This document shows positions 25,246 to 33,559 of a stretch of DNA of 64,000 bases, one piece after another; position 1 is the first letter of the stretch, and every line of letters begins with the position of its first letter. Below the pieces are notes generated by a model that saw only the letters and a list, made by a program, of their open reading frames with translations, had not been told where the DNA came from and ran no database searches. A program made the translations under genes and the position numbers. Source of the DNA: Candidatus Woesearchaeota archaeon (GTDB lineage: Archaea; Nanobdellota; Nanobdellia; Woesearchaeales; UBA10216); assembly GCA_016185705.1 (NCBI GenBank), contig JACPMZ010000003.1, forward strand, positions 174,851-238,850, given 5' to 3'.

Positions 25246-25929
25246 TTAAGAAGTTGCATTAAGGATGGCCTTGATGCCGCGCTCGTTTATTGCGCAGCCG
25301 TCCAGCTTAAGCCCCCAGAGAATGCTCTCAAGCACCTGCTTCCGCGTGGTTCCGGGGCAGGCAAAGCGGTCAAAAAGCTTTTTCTCATACGCAACGGCAG
25401 CAAGTTCGGAAGAGCGGATAATGCTTATGTCAGCTGTTTTTTCCCTGAAACGGGAAATAAGTTGCCTGTCAACATCAACATGCGAATTCAGTTTCCTGCC
25501 CATCAGCTTTGCAAGGTGCATCGGGTGCTCAACCAGTTCGCGGGTAATGCGCTCGTCAATGACCAAAGCTGCTGACTCCAGTTGCGAAGCAGCCACCAGC
25601 GAAGACACCTCTGCATAATGCAGGATTTTAAGGTTTTTGCCCTTAATGCTGAACGCTGAGTTGGCTGCCTGAAGCAGCACAAGAGTGTCTGCCTTGGTTT
25701 TTCTGTCATCATATATGCTCAGGATGCCTTTATTCACCAATTCCTGAACCTGCAGCGACTCAAAGCGGAACTTTTTTGTCTGGCGCGGGTCATCTATAAG
25801 CTCAGACTTAACTGAAGCAGGCAGATAAAAATCTCCTCTGAAAAAAGATTTTAAAGGCTCAAAAATCCATAAAAGGTTATTCATCGTCAGACTAATCAAT
25901 GGACCTGAATCAAAGACAAGCGATTTCAT
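25246..25929 (-). CDS. PIN-like domain protein
   Basis: A 227-residue protein that starts KSLVFDSGPLISLT, the first acidic motif of PIN-fold nucleases, and continues with KADTLVLLQAA and ALVIDERITRELVE, giving further acidic positions. PIN proteins are Mg2+-dependent RNases, often VapC toxins. It is longer than VapC (about 130 residues), with a C-terminal extension. It overlaps the HTH gene by 4 nt (ATGA), which fits a regulator-effector pair; archaeal PIN/HTH pairs of this kind are common. Activity is inferred. Confidence 0.7.
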   Translation of the reverse strand: MKSLVFDSGPLISLTMNNLLWIFEPLKSFFRGDFYLPASVKSELIDDPRQTKKFRFESLQVQELVNKGILSIYDDRKTKADTLVLLQAANSAFSIKGKNLKILHYAEVSSLVAASQLESAALVIDERITRELVEHPMHLAKLMGRKLNSHVDVDRQLISRFREKTADISIIRSSELAAVAYEKKLFDRFACPGTTRKQVLESILWGLKLDGCAINERGIKAILNATS

Positions 25930-26462
25930 CTGAATACGCTCCTCGCAACCGCAAGGCGGCGCTCAGTAGGCACGGACTCAGCAGACTGCTCGGCAATTTT
26001 CGTACGCCCAAAATACCTCATCAAATCCCATTGCGATATCCCGAGGATGTCGGAAGCCCTGGCAATGGAAATGCCGTTCTCGCATAAAGCGCATCCCTTC
26101 TTTATTTCCGCCTGCTCTATTACGCTGGAGGCAAACCTTTTCAAGCGGTAATCAGCGATTTCTATCGCTCTAATCAGCTCCCTGATGGCAGCCCGAAAGT
26201 CAGCGTAATCCTCGAGCGATAGCGAATTGATTGCGCGTTTCAGCTGAGCTGCAATAGCGCTCTTATTTTCTGAGCGCTCAATAACCTTTGAAAGGGCGTA
26301 AATTGCGACGCTAATGCTGAGTATGTCAGCATCCTGAAATATGGAAGCTGCCTGAACGTTGGCTCTGCTAAGCTGCTTTAGCCTGTACGAATCATTGCTC
26401 CTTACAGCAGCAACAGCTTCCTTAAGAAGCTTCAGGGTGTCTGCCCTCACCTTGGAATCCAT
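25926..26462 (-). CDS. Helical protein with C-terminal HTH, partner of the PIN protein
   Basis: A 178-residue, mostly helical protein. Near the C-terminus ENGISIARASDILGISQWDL reads as a helix-turn-helix of the UPF0175/antitoxin type. The TATA box GATATAAATACA, about 27 nt upstream on the minus strand, selects ATG 26462. As the first gene of the pair it is the likely antitoxin or autoregulator (inference). Confidence 0.7.
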   Translation of the reverse strand: MDSKVRADTLKLLKEAVAAVRSNDSYRLKQLSRANVQAASIFQDADILSISVAIYALSKVIERSENKSAIAAQLKRAINSLSLEDYADFRAAIRELIRAIEIADYRLKRFASSVIEQAEIKKGCALCENGISIARASDILGISQWDLMRYFGRTKIAEQSAESVPTERRLAVARSVFR

Positions 26463-26526
26463 GGAAACTGATTTGCTGGCGATGTATTTATATCTTTCCT
26501 GCGCCTGGGCTGCTGGCAAGTTTATG

Positions 26527-26617
26527 CGCCCTCACTGTTTTGCTAAGCTGCCCTGACTTTCCCCTCCCTGTTCAGGGAGGGGAAAATCAGGAAGCGCCAC
26601 GATTAGCGCCAGTGGCG
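26527..26617. repeat. Nested-hairpin element, TGTTTTGCTAAGC subfamily (copy 1)
   Basis: The inner hairpin at 26552-26591 has arms CCTGACTTTCCCCTCCCT and the complement AGGGAGGGGAAAATCAGG with a 3-nt loop. The left part, CTGTTTTGCTAAGCTGCCCTG, matches the inverted copy at 60281-60371 except for the last base region. Element borders are approximate. Confidence 0.7.
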
Positions 26618-26681
26618 AAGGCAGCCTTTCAATGACTCCAAAACAACAAAATTTTTATATTTCTGTTTGGGAGAGCGAAGC

Positions 26682-27314
26682 ATGATTGACGTTCTGCACA
26701 GGTTTGTAGCCAAGATATTCAGGGATATCTTCAGGCGCAAGAAACACTTCAAGCTCGGGCTTTACGGGCCGCCAAATTCCGGCAAGACAACGCTCGCCAA
26801 CAGAATCTCAGAGGACTGGCTTGGCGAAAAAATGGGGAGCGTAAGCAGGATACCGCACGAAACAAGGGAAGTGGTTGTTAAGGAGCAGATTAACATCAAG
26901 TCAGGCAAAAAAGAGCTTACTTTTAATCTGGTAGATACGCCAGGCATAGCAACGAAAATCGATTACGAAGACTTCGTAAAGGCAGGCCTGAGCACAAAGA
27001 AAGCAAAAAAGCGCGCGAAAGAGGCAACCAAGGGCGTGATAGACGCCATCAGGTGGCTTGATGACATGGACGTGGTAGTTGTAGTTTTGGATGCAACGCA
27101 GGACCCGTATTCCCAGGTAAACATAACCATAATCGGGAACATGCAGGCGCGCGACACTCCTGTGCTGGTGGTAGCCAATAAAGTTGATTTGAAGAAAGCA
27201 GACCTGAAAAAAGTCCAGTCAGCATTCCCGCAATATGATGTTGTGGGCATTTCAGCGAAGTTTGGCACAAACATAGACAAATTTTACGAAGCGCTGTTCG
27301 CCTTGGTGGGATAA
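26682..27314 (+). CDS. Era-like GTPase, OapA-like
   Basis: A 210-residue GTPase with G1 GPPNSGKTT, G3 DTPG, G4 NKVD and G5 ISAK. The layout matches the archaeal GTPase called OapA in haloarchaea (origin-associated protein). The two next genes are the DUF2073 and zinc-ribbon proteins that form the oapABC cluster, separated by one base each, so this is one operon. ATG 26682 lies about 30 nt after TTTTTATATTTC. A role near replication origins or in ribosome assembly is unproven. Confidence 0.82.
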   Translation: MIDVLHRFVAKIFRDIFRRKKHFKLGLYGPPNSGKTTLANRISEDWLGEKMGSVSRIPHETREVVVKEQINIKSGKKELTFNLVDTPGIATKIDYEDFVKAGLSTKKAKKRAKEATKGVIDAIRWLDDMDVVVVVLDATQDPYSQVNITIIGNMQARDTPVLVVANKVDLKKADLKKVQSAFPQYDVVGISAKFGTNIDKFYEALFALVG

Positions 27315-27315
27315 A

Positions 27316-27696
27316 ATGCTGACACTACAATTCATGCCGTACTCAGACATTCAGCACCTCACTCTGGATGAAAAAATAAAGAAAATTCTGAGCAGCGTCA
27401 GGGATGGCAAAATACTGGTAATGGAAGGCCGCCTTAAAAAAACAGAGGAAGCAGAGCTTATCAAGGCAACCATGGAGCAAATCAACGGCAAATTCAAAGG
27501 CATAGAAGTGACTGTGGTCTATCCTGACAGCAAAAACGCGACGTTTGGAAAAAAGCTGAAGAGCGCCCTGGCTGAGATGCTTTTGGGAGACAGGCAGGGG
27601 CTGACAGTCATCGGGTCTGCAACACTGATCAAAGAAATCAGAAAGGACCCTGACAAAATCCAGCTTATGACTGAAGAGAGAAAGCGGAGAAGATAA
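27316..27696 (+). CDS. DUF2073 protein, OapB-like
   Basis: A 126-residue protein matching DUF2073: LQFMPYSDIQHLTLDEKIKK at the start, then DGKILVMEGRL and GDRQGLTVIGSATLIKEIR. The family is archaeal and nearly always sits between the Era-like GTPase and the zinc-ribbon gene, as here. Biochemical function unknown. Confidence 0.85.
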   Translation: MLTLQFMPYSDIQHLTLDEKIKKILSSVRDGKILVMEGRLKKTEEAELIKATMEQINGKFKGIEVTVVYPDSKNATFGKKLKSALAEMLLGDRQGLTVIGSATLIKEIRKDPDKIQLMTEERKRRR

Positions 27697-27697
27697 T

Positions 27698-28069
27698 ATG
27701 CCCCACCAATGCGTAAGGTGCAACACGTTCCACGAGGACGGGTCGGAAGACATACTCAAGGGCTGCCCGTGCGGCGGAAAGCTGTTTTTCTACATAAAGC
27801 CCGAGAGAATGCAGAAAGCAAAAAACATTGTAGTCAACTTAAGCGAGCACGAAAAGCAGCAGATAGAGGAAGACGTCTATGACGTTGTCGGCATTGAAAA
27901 ACAGGATGAGCCGGTGGTTCTCGATATTGAGTCCGTACGCGTCCAGGAGCCCGGCAAATACGAGCTTGACTTAGTAAGCATGTTCAAAGGCGAGCCGCTG
28001 GTGTACAAGGTGGGGGAAGGAAAATACATAATAGACATCATCCGGAGCTTTGGCGAGCTGAAGAAGTAG
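27698..28069 (+). CDS. Zinc-ribbon protein, OapC-like (DUF2072)
   Basis: A 123-residue protein with an N-terminal zinc ribbon, CVRCNTF then CPCGGKLFF, followed by the family-typical PERMQKAKNIVVNLS and a C-terminal beta domain (YELDLVSMFKGEPLVY). It closes the three-gene operon. Its last 32 nt overlap the convergent membrane-protein gene. Haloarchaeal relatives lie beside oriC; no origin repeats are visible here. Confidence 0.85.
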   Translation: MPHQCVRCNTFHEDGSEDILKGCPCGGKLFFYIKPERMQKAKNIVVNLSEHEKQQIEEDVYDVVGIEKQDEPVVLDIESVRVQEPGKYELDLVSMFKGEPLVYKVGEGKYIIDIIRSFGELKK

Positions 28070-28559
28070 CAGTGTATGCTGCCCTCAGCGCCCTCTCAAA
28101 TTTTTTCTTCTCCCTGATTGCATCGCGCATGATTAGCTGAAATATGATTCCGTAACCATTCCGGAGCGCATAGGTGCTGAGAGCTGCAAACATAAAGGAG
28201 CCGGCCACATGCCAGCCGTCAGGCACATCGGCTGAGGTGCTGACTGCGACAAACCCTGTCCACAAAGCGGATACAGCTGCTGAAGGAATTGCATACGGCA
28301 TCATCCTGGCAGTCAAACTCACGCTCTTCAACCCGGCACTGTAACTTTCCACGAAGCCGGGGGCAAGCTCAATCGCCTTATCCCTGACAGCAGCAACCCT
28401 GCCCATATATTCTTTTCCTGCCTGCATTACCAATCTGTTAAACTCATGCCTAATTATGTCCTCAATGCGGCGATCACCAGCCGAAACCAACTGCTCAGCC
28501 AACCCGTTGATGGAACTATAAACTGCAGATTCATTCTTATACTCAAGCCCTTCGCTCAT
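28038..28559 (-). CDS. Hypothetical membrane protein
   Basis: A 173-residue protein with a soluble helical N-terminal half and two likely membrane helices (YAIPSAAVSALWTGFVAV and HVAGSFMFAALSTYAL). It starts in an ATGA overlap with the end of the YchF gene, so it is co-transcribed with it. No family recognised. Confidence 0.6.
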   Translation of the reverse strand: MSEGLEYKNESAVYSSINGLAEQLVSAGDRRIEDIIRHEFNRLVMQAGKEYMGRVAAVRDKAIELAPGFVESYSAGLKSVSLTARMMPYAIPSAAVSALWTGFVAVSTSADVPDGWHVAGSFMFAALSTYALRNGYGIIFQLIMRDAIREKKKFERALRAAYTATSSARQSSG

Positions 28560-29749
28560 TTTCTCGTCACAATCTCAATAACATCCCTGTTGCCCAGCAC
28601 GTGCTCCTTGCCAACTGCTTTCCTTGTTTTGACGTCTATGGCCTTGATGAACCCTTCCCCAATATCCGTGTGAAGCTGGAAGGCAAAGTCCAGCGCTGTT
28701 GAATCCGGAGGAAGAAGCATGCAGTCAGGCAGCACATTGCCGTGCTGGTCTGCTAATTTGTTTACACCACCCGGGAAAACAGCTATATATTTCAGCAAAT
28801 CAAATACTGCCTTGTTCAGGCAGTCCTGAACGCCGGTGCTGCCAAACTTTGCAATTGTTGATTTGATTGAGGACAAAGCATTTTTTTGCTGCTGCGACAA
28901 ACTGCCACTGCTAATTTCAAAATCGTCATCGCCGGGGATGTAGCTGATCAATTTTTCCTTTGCAGCTTCCCTCAAAGCAAGCTCTGACTCAGCGCTGCAC
29001 GGAACAATAATGCCGTCCGGAAAGTCCTGCTGCATTTTTCTGATATTTTCCCCGGCAGTCTCAATGTCAGCTTTGTTGGCAGCTATCAGAATCGGCTTAG
29101 TGGCCTTGCGCAGCTCAACAGCAAAATCCTTCAGATTCCCTTCAGACCACTTCAGGGGGTTGTCTGCATCCAGCCTGAGGGCGGAAATAATGCCATTAAC
29201 AATTTCAGGCGTTGCATTAAGCCCGGAGAACTGCCTGGCTATCGCGTCATGCACCTTATGATGCTCCATGTACGTCTGCTTGGCGAATTTCTCCCACGGC
29301 TTCCTCAATATGCCTTCATACCACAAATTAAGCTCCTCTTCGAGAAACCTTACGTCATCAGAAGGGTTGCGGCTGCCGGGCTCAACAGGATTTCCCTGCT
29401 CATTTGTGCTGCCAGAGGCGTCAACAACGTGGATAAGAACGTCTGCCTGCCTTAAGTCATCAAGAAACTGATTGCCGCGGCCAAGCCCTTTATGCGCTCC
29501 AGGTATCAAGCCGGCGACGTCAACAATCTTCACAGGCACAAAGCGCGTATGATTCTCGCAAAAGCCAGTTCTCGGATTGCAGTTTACATTAAACTCCCTA
29601 TCAACGCAATCCACCTTCACAAAGCCCATGCCGGTATTGGGCTCTATGGTAGTGAAAGGGTAACTGGCAATCTCAGCAGGAGCAAGCGTGGCTGCACGAA
29701 AAAAGGTTGACTTGCCTGCTGACGGCTTCCCGACTAATCCTACGAACAT
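28556..29749 (-). CDS. Archaeal YchF/OBG-like GTPase with TGS domain
   Basis: A 397-residue translation-associated GTPase. G1 is GKPSAGKSTFF, G2 lies in YPFTTIEPN, G3 is DVAGLIPGAHKGLGRGNQFL and G4 is NKAD. The C-terminal TGS domain holds DFAFQLHTDIGEGFIKAIDV. The longer G2-G3 spacing with NCNPRTGFC is typical of the archaeal/eukaryotic DRG-YchF group. The family binds ribosomes. The start ATG is followed at once by the P-loop, as in relatives. Confidence 0.92.
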   Translation of the reverse strand: MFVGLVGKPSAGKSTFFRAATLAPAEIASYPFTTIEPNTGMGFVKVDCVDREFNVNCNPRTGFCENHTRFVPVKIVDVAGLIPGAHKGLGRGNQFLDDLRQADVLIHVVDASGSTNEQGNPVEPGSRNPSDDVRFLEEELNLWYEGILRKPWEKFAKQTYMEHHKVHDAIARQFSGLNATPEIVNGIISALRLDADNPLKWSEGNLKDFAVELRKATKPILIAANKADIETAGENIRKMQQDFPDGIIVPCSAESELALREAAKEKLISYIPGDDDFEISSGSLSQQQKNALSSIKSTIAKFGSTGVQDCLNKAVFDLLKYIAVFPGGVNKLADQHGNVLPDCMLLPPDSTALDFAFQLHTDIGEGFIKAIDVKTRKAVGKEHVLGNRDVIEIVTRK

Positions 29750-29790
29750 GCATTATGGCGATTGCCAAGCATATTAATAGTTTATTGTAA

Positions 29791-29879
29791 TAGCAAATTG
29801 CAAAGGTATTTGAACGTTTTACCTGCAATTTGCTATTTAGCAAATCTCGCAAAAGTTCAAAAATTACCGAGATTTGCTA
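29791..29879. repeat. Two tandem hairpins
   Basis: Hairpins at 29791-29835 (arms TAGCAAATTGCA, 12 bp, 21-nt loop) and 29838-29879 (TAGCAAATCTCG, 12 bp, 18-nt loop), 2 nt apart. Both begin TAGCAAAT; the first is related to unit 4 of the 24935 array. They lie upstream of the YchF start. Confidence 0.88.
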
Positions 29880-29946
29880 TAAGTTCTGGAAAAGCGTTCA
29901 ATCTGCCGAGTACTGTTTTGACATTGCTTCTCAGCTAAGTTTCTCT

Positions 29947-29996
29947 GCGCCTGATTTCGCCTTGGCTTAACTTCGTGGGAGGGGGAAATCAGGCGC
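29947..29996. repeat. Nested-hairpin core
   Basis: Arms GCGCCTGATTTC and GAAATCAGGCGC (12 bp, perfect) surround a 26-nt loop containing GGCTTAACTTC and GGGAGGG. The inner pyrimidine/purine part no longer pairs well, so the element is probably decayed. With the hairpins at 29791 it fills the gap between YchF and the next gene. Confidence 0.6.
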
Positions 29997-30080
29997 GTGA
30001 GCAGGGCAGGATTGGCTGCCATTGGAAAATTTACTTTACACCACCAAAACGTTTAAATACACTCAGCGTATATAAAACGT

Positions 30081-30674
30081 ATGCCTGAAGTCATAAAGAT
30101 ACCCACGTTGGGTGTTGTGTATAAGGAAAAGTTTGTAATGCAGCCATTGTACAGAGTAGTCAGGCAGTGGCTCATGGAAAATGATTACACAGACGTGCAG
30201 GGCGATGATTCCATGGAAAGCGCAATGGAAATCCTCTACCATTACAGAAAAGGCACTTCCCAAAGCCCGAATGAGAAGGAGCTGAGGATTTGGTGGAGAA
30301 CAGTGCAAATGCCGATATCCAGAGGCAGGATGGGCAGCAAATTCTACAAATTCCACATAGACATAGACTGGAACGTGATACAGATGTACGACATAGAAAT
30401 AATGCGGGAGGGCAAAAAGGAAAAGGTGCAGCAGGGCGAGCTGCGCATAGACATAAAGCCGTACATAGAAACGCCTGACACCAGCAAAACGCCGCTGCTC
30501 AAGTTCTTTGACAGGTGGATGCGCACACGGCTCATAAAGAAAAACCTTGAGGAGAACAGAAAGATGCTTTACCAGGACGCTTACAGATTGCAGGGCATGA
30601 TAAAGAAATACCTGGAATTAAAGACGTTCATACCTGAAGTAGAGGTCTTCCACGAAAAGTTCGAGTTTGTTTAA
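30081..30674 (+). CDS. Conserved-looking hypothetical protein
   Basis: A 197-residue soluble protein, rich in Trp, Tyr and basic residues (YRVVRQWLMENDYTDVQG; ISRGRMGSKFYKFHIDIDW). It mixes alpha and beta segments and has a helical C-terminal third. I do not recognise a family. Two TATA-like boxes precede it; GCGTATATAAAACG is only about 12 nt from the ATG, whereas CGTTTAAATACA is about 27 nt upstream and fits better. Confidence 0.72.
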   Translation: MPEVIKIPTLGVVYKEKFVMQPLYRVVRQWLMENDYTDVQGDDSMESAMEILYHYRKGTSQSPNEKELRIWWRTVQMPISRGRMGSKFYKFHIDIDWNVIQMYDIEIMREGKKEKVQQGELRIDIKPYIETPDTSKTPLLKFFDRWMRTRLIKKNLEENRKMLYQDAYRLQGMIKKYLELKTFIPEVEVFHEKFEFV

Positions 30675-30745
30675 TGCCTGCTGATATCTTATTTTTGTTC
30701 GGCAACCGCAGGCAAAAACTGAATAGCTGGAGAGCGATGCAGCGG

Positions 30746-31738
30746 TTACTTCTTGCGCAAGACATCCAAAATGCTCAGCCCTTCGTGAGATACAAGGATG
30801 AGCCCTACAAGCGTTGTAAGCAAATCCTTAAACCTTATTAACAGCGAGAGCGCAATGCCAATGCTTGCAGCAGATACAATGCTGAACACTGAGAAGTGGC
30901 CAGCTTCCTGAATGCCGAAAGCTGCAGGAACTGGAATAAACCCTGCAATGGACGTTGCTATTATGCTGAGCAGTATGATCGTTACAGAGGCGTCGAATCC
31001 AATGCTCAGCAGGGCAAACTTGTACTGAATAAAGGTAACCGGCCAGCTGAGCGCTGACACAAACACTGCCTGAACAACTCCTTTCCTGCGCAGATTAAGA
31101 AAATCAACCATGGTGTCCTCAACAACAGCAACTGTGCGGATGAGCCTCTGCAGATACCCTTTTGGGATAACTGAGTTCAGAAGCCGCAGTGCAGATGAAA
31201 ACGGGCCTCTGTGCTTGATCAAAGCAAAATAAAATACTGAGATCAGGAAAATAGCGGTAATGGCAATATAAAGCGCCAGGCCTGCAAGCTGCGAAGGGAC
31301 TGTAAAGAACAGGAGCATGCCAATCAGAACAACTGAAATGAACAGGGCGTCAATGGTCATGCCCAGCGAAGATTCGATTAGAACAGAAGAGAAAGCGTGC
31401 TCGCCCCGCAGATTGAGCTTGTTCTTCAGGAGCAGTCCGCGGACAGGCTCACCGCCAACCCTTGCAGCAGGGGTCAGATAACTGATGGCTGAGCCAATCA
31501 GCTTATATCTTAACAGCAGCAGAAAGGGAGATTTAAAGCCCTGATACTTAAGGACAGTCGCCCATCGCCACGTGGCGATAAGATGCAAAACAGCAGTGGC
31601 AGCAATAAAAAGCGAAAGATACAAAGGAGAGAACTTTTTGAAAGGCTCAACGATGTTGTTAAACCCTACGAAGAGCAGCACTACAACAAACAATCCTGCA
31701 CCCACCAATACAGATGCTGCGAACATCAACTTTTTCAT
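30746..31738 (-). CDS. Lysylphosphatidylglycerol synthase-like membrane protein (UPF0104)
   Basis: A 330-residue protein with about eight membrane helices. The pattern SYLTPAARVGGEPVRGLLL and later AFGIQEAGHFSVFS matches the flippase-like (UPF0104/AglD) family. Archaeal relatives act in lipid-linked sugar transfer or have unknown roles. There is no catalytic transferase domain. Confidence 0.8.
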   Translation of the reverse strand: MKKLMFAASVLVGAGLFVVVLLFVGFNNIVEPFKKFSPLYLSLFIAATAVLHLIATWRWATVLKYQGFKSPFLLLLRYKLIGSAISYLTPAARVGGEPVRGLLLKNKLNLRGEHAFSSVLIESSLGMTIDALFISVVLIGMLLFFTVPSQLAGLALYIAITAIFLISVFYFALIKHRGPFSSALRLLNSVIPKGYLQRLIRTVAVVEDTMVDFLNLRRKGVVQAVFVSALSWPVTFIQYKFALLSIGFDASVTIILLSIIATSIAGFIPVPAAFGIQEAGHFSVFSIVSAASIGIALSLLIRFKDLLTTLVGLILVSHEGLSILDVLRKK

Positions 31739-31746
31739 TTTGAAAG

Positions 31747-31834
31747 CGAGCCTGCAGGGACTTCCGTTTGCAATTCGAACCCTGGGTCTAGAGGTTAGGA
31801 ACCTCTCGCTCTGTCCAAGCTGAGCTACAGGCTC
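31747..31834 (-). tRNA. tRNA-Arg(CCT) with 13-nt T-loop intron
   Basis: Acceptor GAGCCTG/CAGGCTC, discriminator G. Anticodon stem AGAGG/CCTCT with loop TTCCTAA, anticodon CCT at 31797-31799; no intron there. T-stem CAGGG/CCCTG encloses 20 nt: TTCGAA, an insert of 13 nt (31761-31773), and T. TTCG can pair with CGGA, leaving an AGT bulge. Removing the insert restores TTCGAAT. Confidence 0.88.
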
Positions 31835-31908
31835 ACGGGTGCAAGATTATTGGGAGGTATTTAAAAAGTTTCGCAACATATTTAAGCAAATGCCAGATAA
31901 CCAGGTCA

Positions 31909-32463
31909 ATGAAGGCAACAAAGCAGCAGGCATTTGACTGGCTGGGCAAGCAAAAAATAAAGGTGCTAACCGGAATAGTATTTGTTGCGTTGCTGTCGAT
32001 GCTTCTTGGAGCATCTGTTAACACAGTGGCAGCAGCTTTGCTTCTGATAACAGTTGCGGCGTTCTCAACCTTTTACTTCAATTATTTCACTGCTCCAGTA
32101 AATTTTGAGCTGGTGAAGATGTCAACCATACTGATGGCTTACACGCACGGAATCGTTGCCGGGCTAATCGTTGGCGTACTGTCCACTATCATCGGCAAAG
32201 TTCTGATTGGAAGAATTGACGAAAAACTGCCGATATCCGTAGCTGCAATATCGCTGGTTGCAGTAGCTGCCGCTCTAATGCCTGCAGCGGGCATTGCAAC
32301 GCTTGGAATAATATTGGTGGCAGCGTATAATGTTTCCATGTTCGCAATAAGTCTTGCGACGGGCGGAGACATCGGATGGAACCTGCCTTACGAAGGAACA
32401 AATTTTGTGATAAATGCCGTGCTGTTCAGCAGGGTTGCGCCGCTGATAGCGCCGCTGCTTTAG
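31909..32463 (+). CDS. Integral membrane protein, about six helices
   Basis: A 184-residue very hydrophobic protein: successive helices VLTGIVFVALLSMLLGA, VAAALLLITVAAFSTFYF, ILMAYTHGIVAGLIVGV, AAISLVAVAAALMP and IATLGIILVAAYNVSMFAI. The size and compact helices recall ECF-type substrate-binding subunits, but no ECF ATPases are nearby. CATATTTAAGCA lies about 27 nt upstream. Function not assigned. Confidence 0.65.
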   Translation: MKATKQQAFDWLGKQKIKVLTGIVFVALLSMLLGASVNTVAAALLLITVAAFSTFYFNYFTAPVNFELVKMSTILMAYTHGIVAGLIVGVLSTIIGKVLIGRIDEKLPISVAAISLVAVAAALMPAAGIATLGIILVAAYNVSMFAISLATGGDIGWNLPYEGTNFVINAVLFSRVAPLIAPLL

Positions 32464-32515
32464 GTTAATCAAGAATTGCACCCGCTTTGTCGTTTCCCCG
32501 CTTCCCAGCGGCGCT

Positions 32516-32971
32516 TTAACCAAAGTAGCCGAGCTTTTCTGTGCTTTCGCTGTCAGACTCCCAGGAATCCTTCACCTTGTCAATAATGTCAGCGAGCCTT
32601 TTCTTCAATCCGCTCCATTCTTCCAGAAAGCTCGTTATGAACTCTGCGTTTACAGCGTTATCATTCGTTATTTCAACCTGCAGAGACTGCCGCTTCCAGT
32701 ACATCAGGCGCCTGAAAACATCAAAAACCTCCTTCTTCTGGATGTCATCAAAAACCCTGCTCTCATACATGTTGCTCAGGTTGGTGTCAGGGCTGAGAAT
32801 CTCTGACAGGAAATCGAGAAAATTCTGGACTTTATCCAGCATGCCGCGCCTTATATCGGCGAGAAGGAACTCCTCCTCAAGCTCGCTCAGCTGAAATTCT
32901 GCGAGTTCCTCAAATTTGGGCAGCTTAAACTGCTTCCTGAGAACATCATAAGACTTCTTAACGTCGCCCAT
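32516..32971 (-). CDS. Hypothetical helical protein
   Basis: A 151-residue acidic, mostly helical protein with amphipathic stretches (LAEFQLSELEEEFLLADIRR; LEEWSGLKKRLADIIDKVKD). No membrane segment, no cysteine motif. It could be a coiled-coil partner protein. I do not recognise it. Confidence 0.65.
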   Translation of the reverse strand: MGDVKKSYDVLRKQFKLPKFEELAEFQLSELEEEFLLADIRRGMLDKVQNFLDFLSEILSPDTNLSNMYESRVFDDIQKKEVFDVFRRLMYWKRQSLQVEITNDNAVNAEFITSFLEEWSGLKKRLADIIDKVKDSWESDSESTEKLGYFG

Positions 32972-33057
32972 GCGGTGTGGCGTTAAGCGCAGATATAAAA
33001 AAGTTTCTTTAATCTGGCTGAGGACAATCGTTTCGCATATTCATCTTTCCGTAAATA

Positions 33058-33130
33058 AGCCTCCGGCGAGATTTGCACTCGCGACCTGCTGCTTACGAAG
33101 CAGCCGCAATGGCTGCTATGCTACGGAGGC
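33058..33130 (-). tRNA. tRNA-Thr(CGT)
   Basis: Acceptor GCCTCCG/CGGAGGC, discriminator U. Anticodon stem GCTGC/GCAGC with loop TTCGTAA, anticodon CGT. The T-arm is GCGAG-TGCAAAT-CTCGC: position 55 is G rather than the almost invariant T. No intron, in contrast to the Arg genes. Confidence 0.88.
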
Positions 33131-33165
33131 ATTGCTAAGAAGCAGCCGGAGAGTGTTTAAATTCT

Positions 33166-33324
33166 TTACTTTAATTGCTCCAAAACTTTGTCTTTTGCAG
33201 GAAACTTCTTCTGGCACTCAAAACAGATAACATGCTTCTTTCCTTTAGCGTCTTTCAAGTGCGTGCCGAGAATTTTGTTAAGAAAGGCAGTGCTGATTTT
33301 GCTTTTGCAGATTTCGCAGTCCAT
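33166..33324 (-). CDS. Small zinc-ribbon protein
   Basis: A 52-residue protein starting MDCEICKSKIS, with a second pair in ICFECQKKF: two CxxC knuckles about 30 residues apart, a four-cysteine zinc site. A TATA box (AATTATAAAAAG on the minus strand) lies about 26 nt upstream, and the mobile-looking repeat begins only about 25 bp beyond it. Possible nucleic-acid-binding role (inference). Confidence 0.75.
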   Translation of the reverse strand: MDCEICKSKISTAFLNKILGTHLKDAKGKKHVICFECQKKFPAKDKVLEQLK

Positions 33325-33371
33325 GCTTATTGGTAGCGGCGGCTGCTTTTTATAATTATTGGCGTTGATTG

Positions 33372-33510
33372 GGCTGTGTTGAAAATTTCAACTCCCGCCA
33401 CTTTGTAAATCTGCTTGCTTTTCATCTCCCCCTTAATATTTAGGGGGGAGATGAAAAGCAAGCGGTTGAGGCAAAGCATGAAAGCGAAATGTCACATTTT
33501 CAACAGAGCC
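33372..33510. mobile_element. Nested-hairpin element with 11-12 bp target-site duplication
   Basis: The cleanest copy of the family, 139 bp. GGCGTTGATTG stands directly on each side (33361-33371 and 33511-33521, with a further shared G). The terminal inverted repeats are GGCTGTGTTGAAAATTTCA and GGCTCTGTTGAAAATGTGA (16 of 19). The inner hairpin 33413-33463 has arms GCTTGCTTTTCATCTCCCCC and their complement around TTAATATT. No coding capacity. It separates the zinc-ribbon and cutA promoters. Confidence 0.9.
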
Positions 33511-33559
33511 GGCGTTGATTGGAAAAGTTTAATAAGAACCGCTTTCAATTATTAACCAG

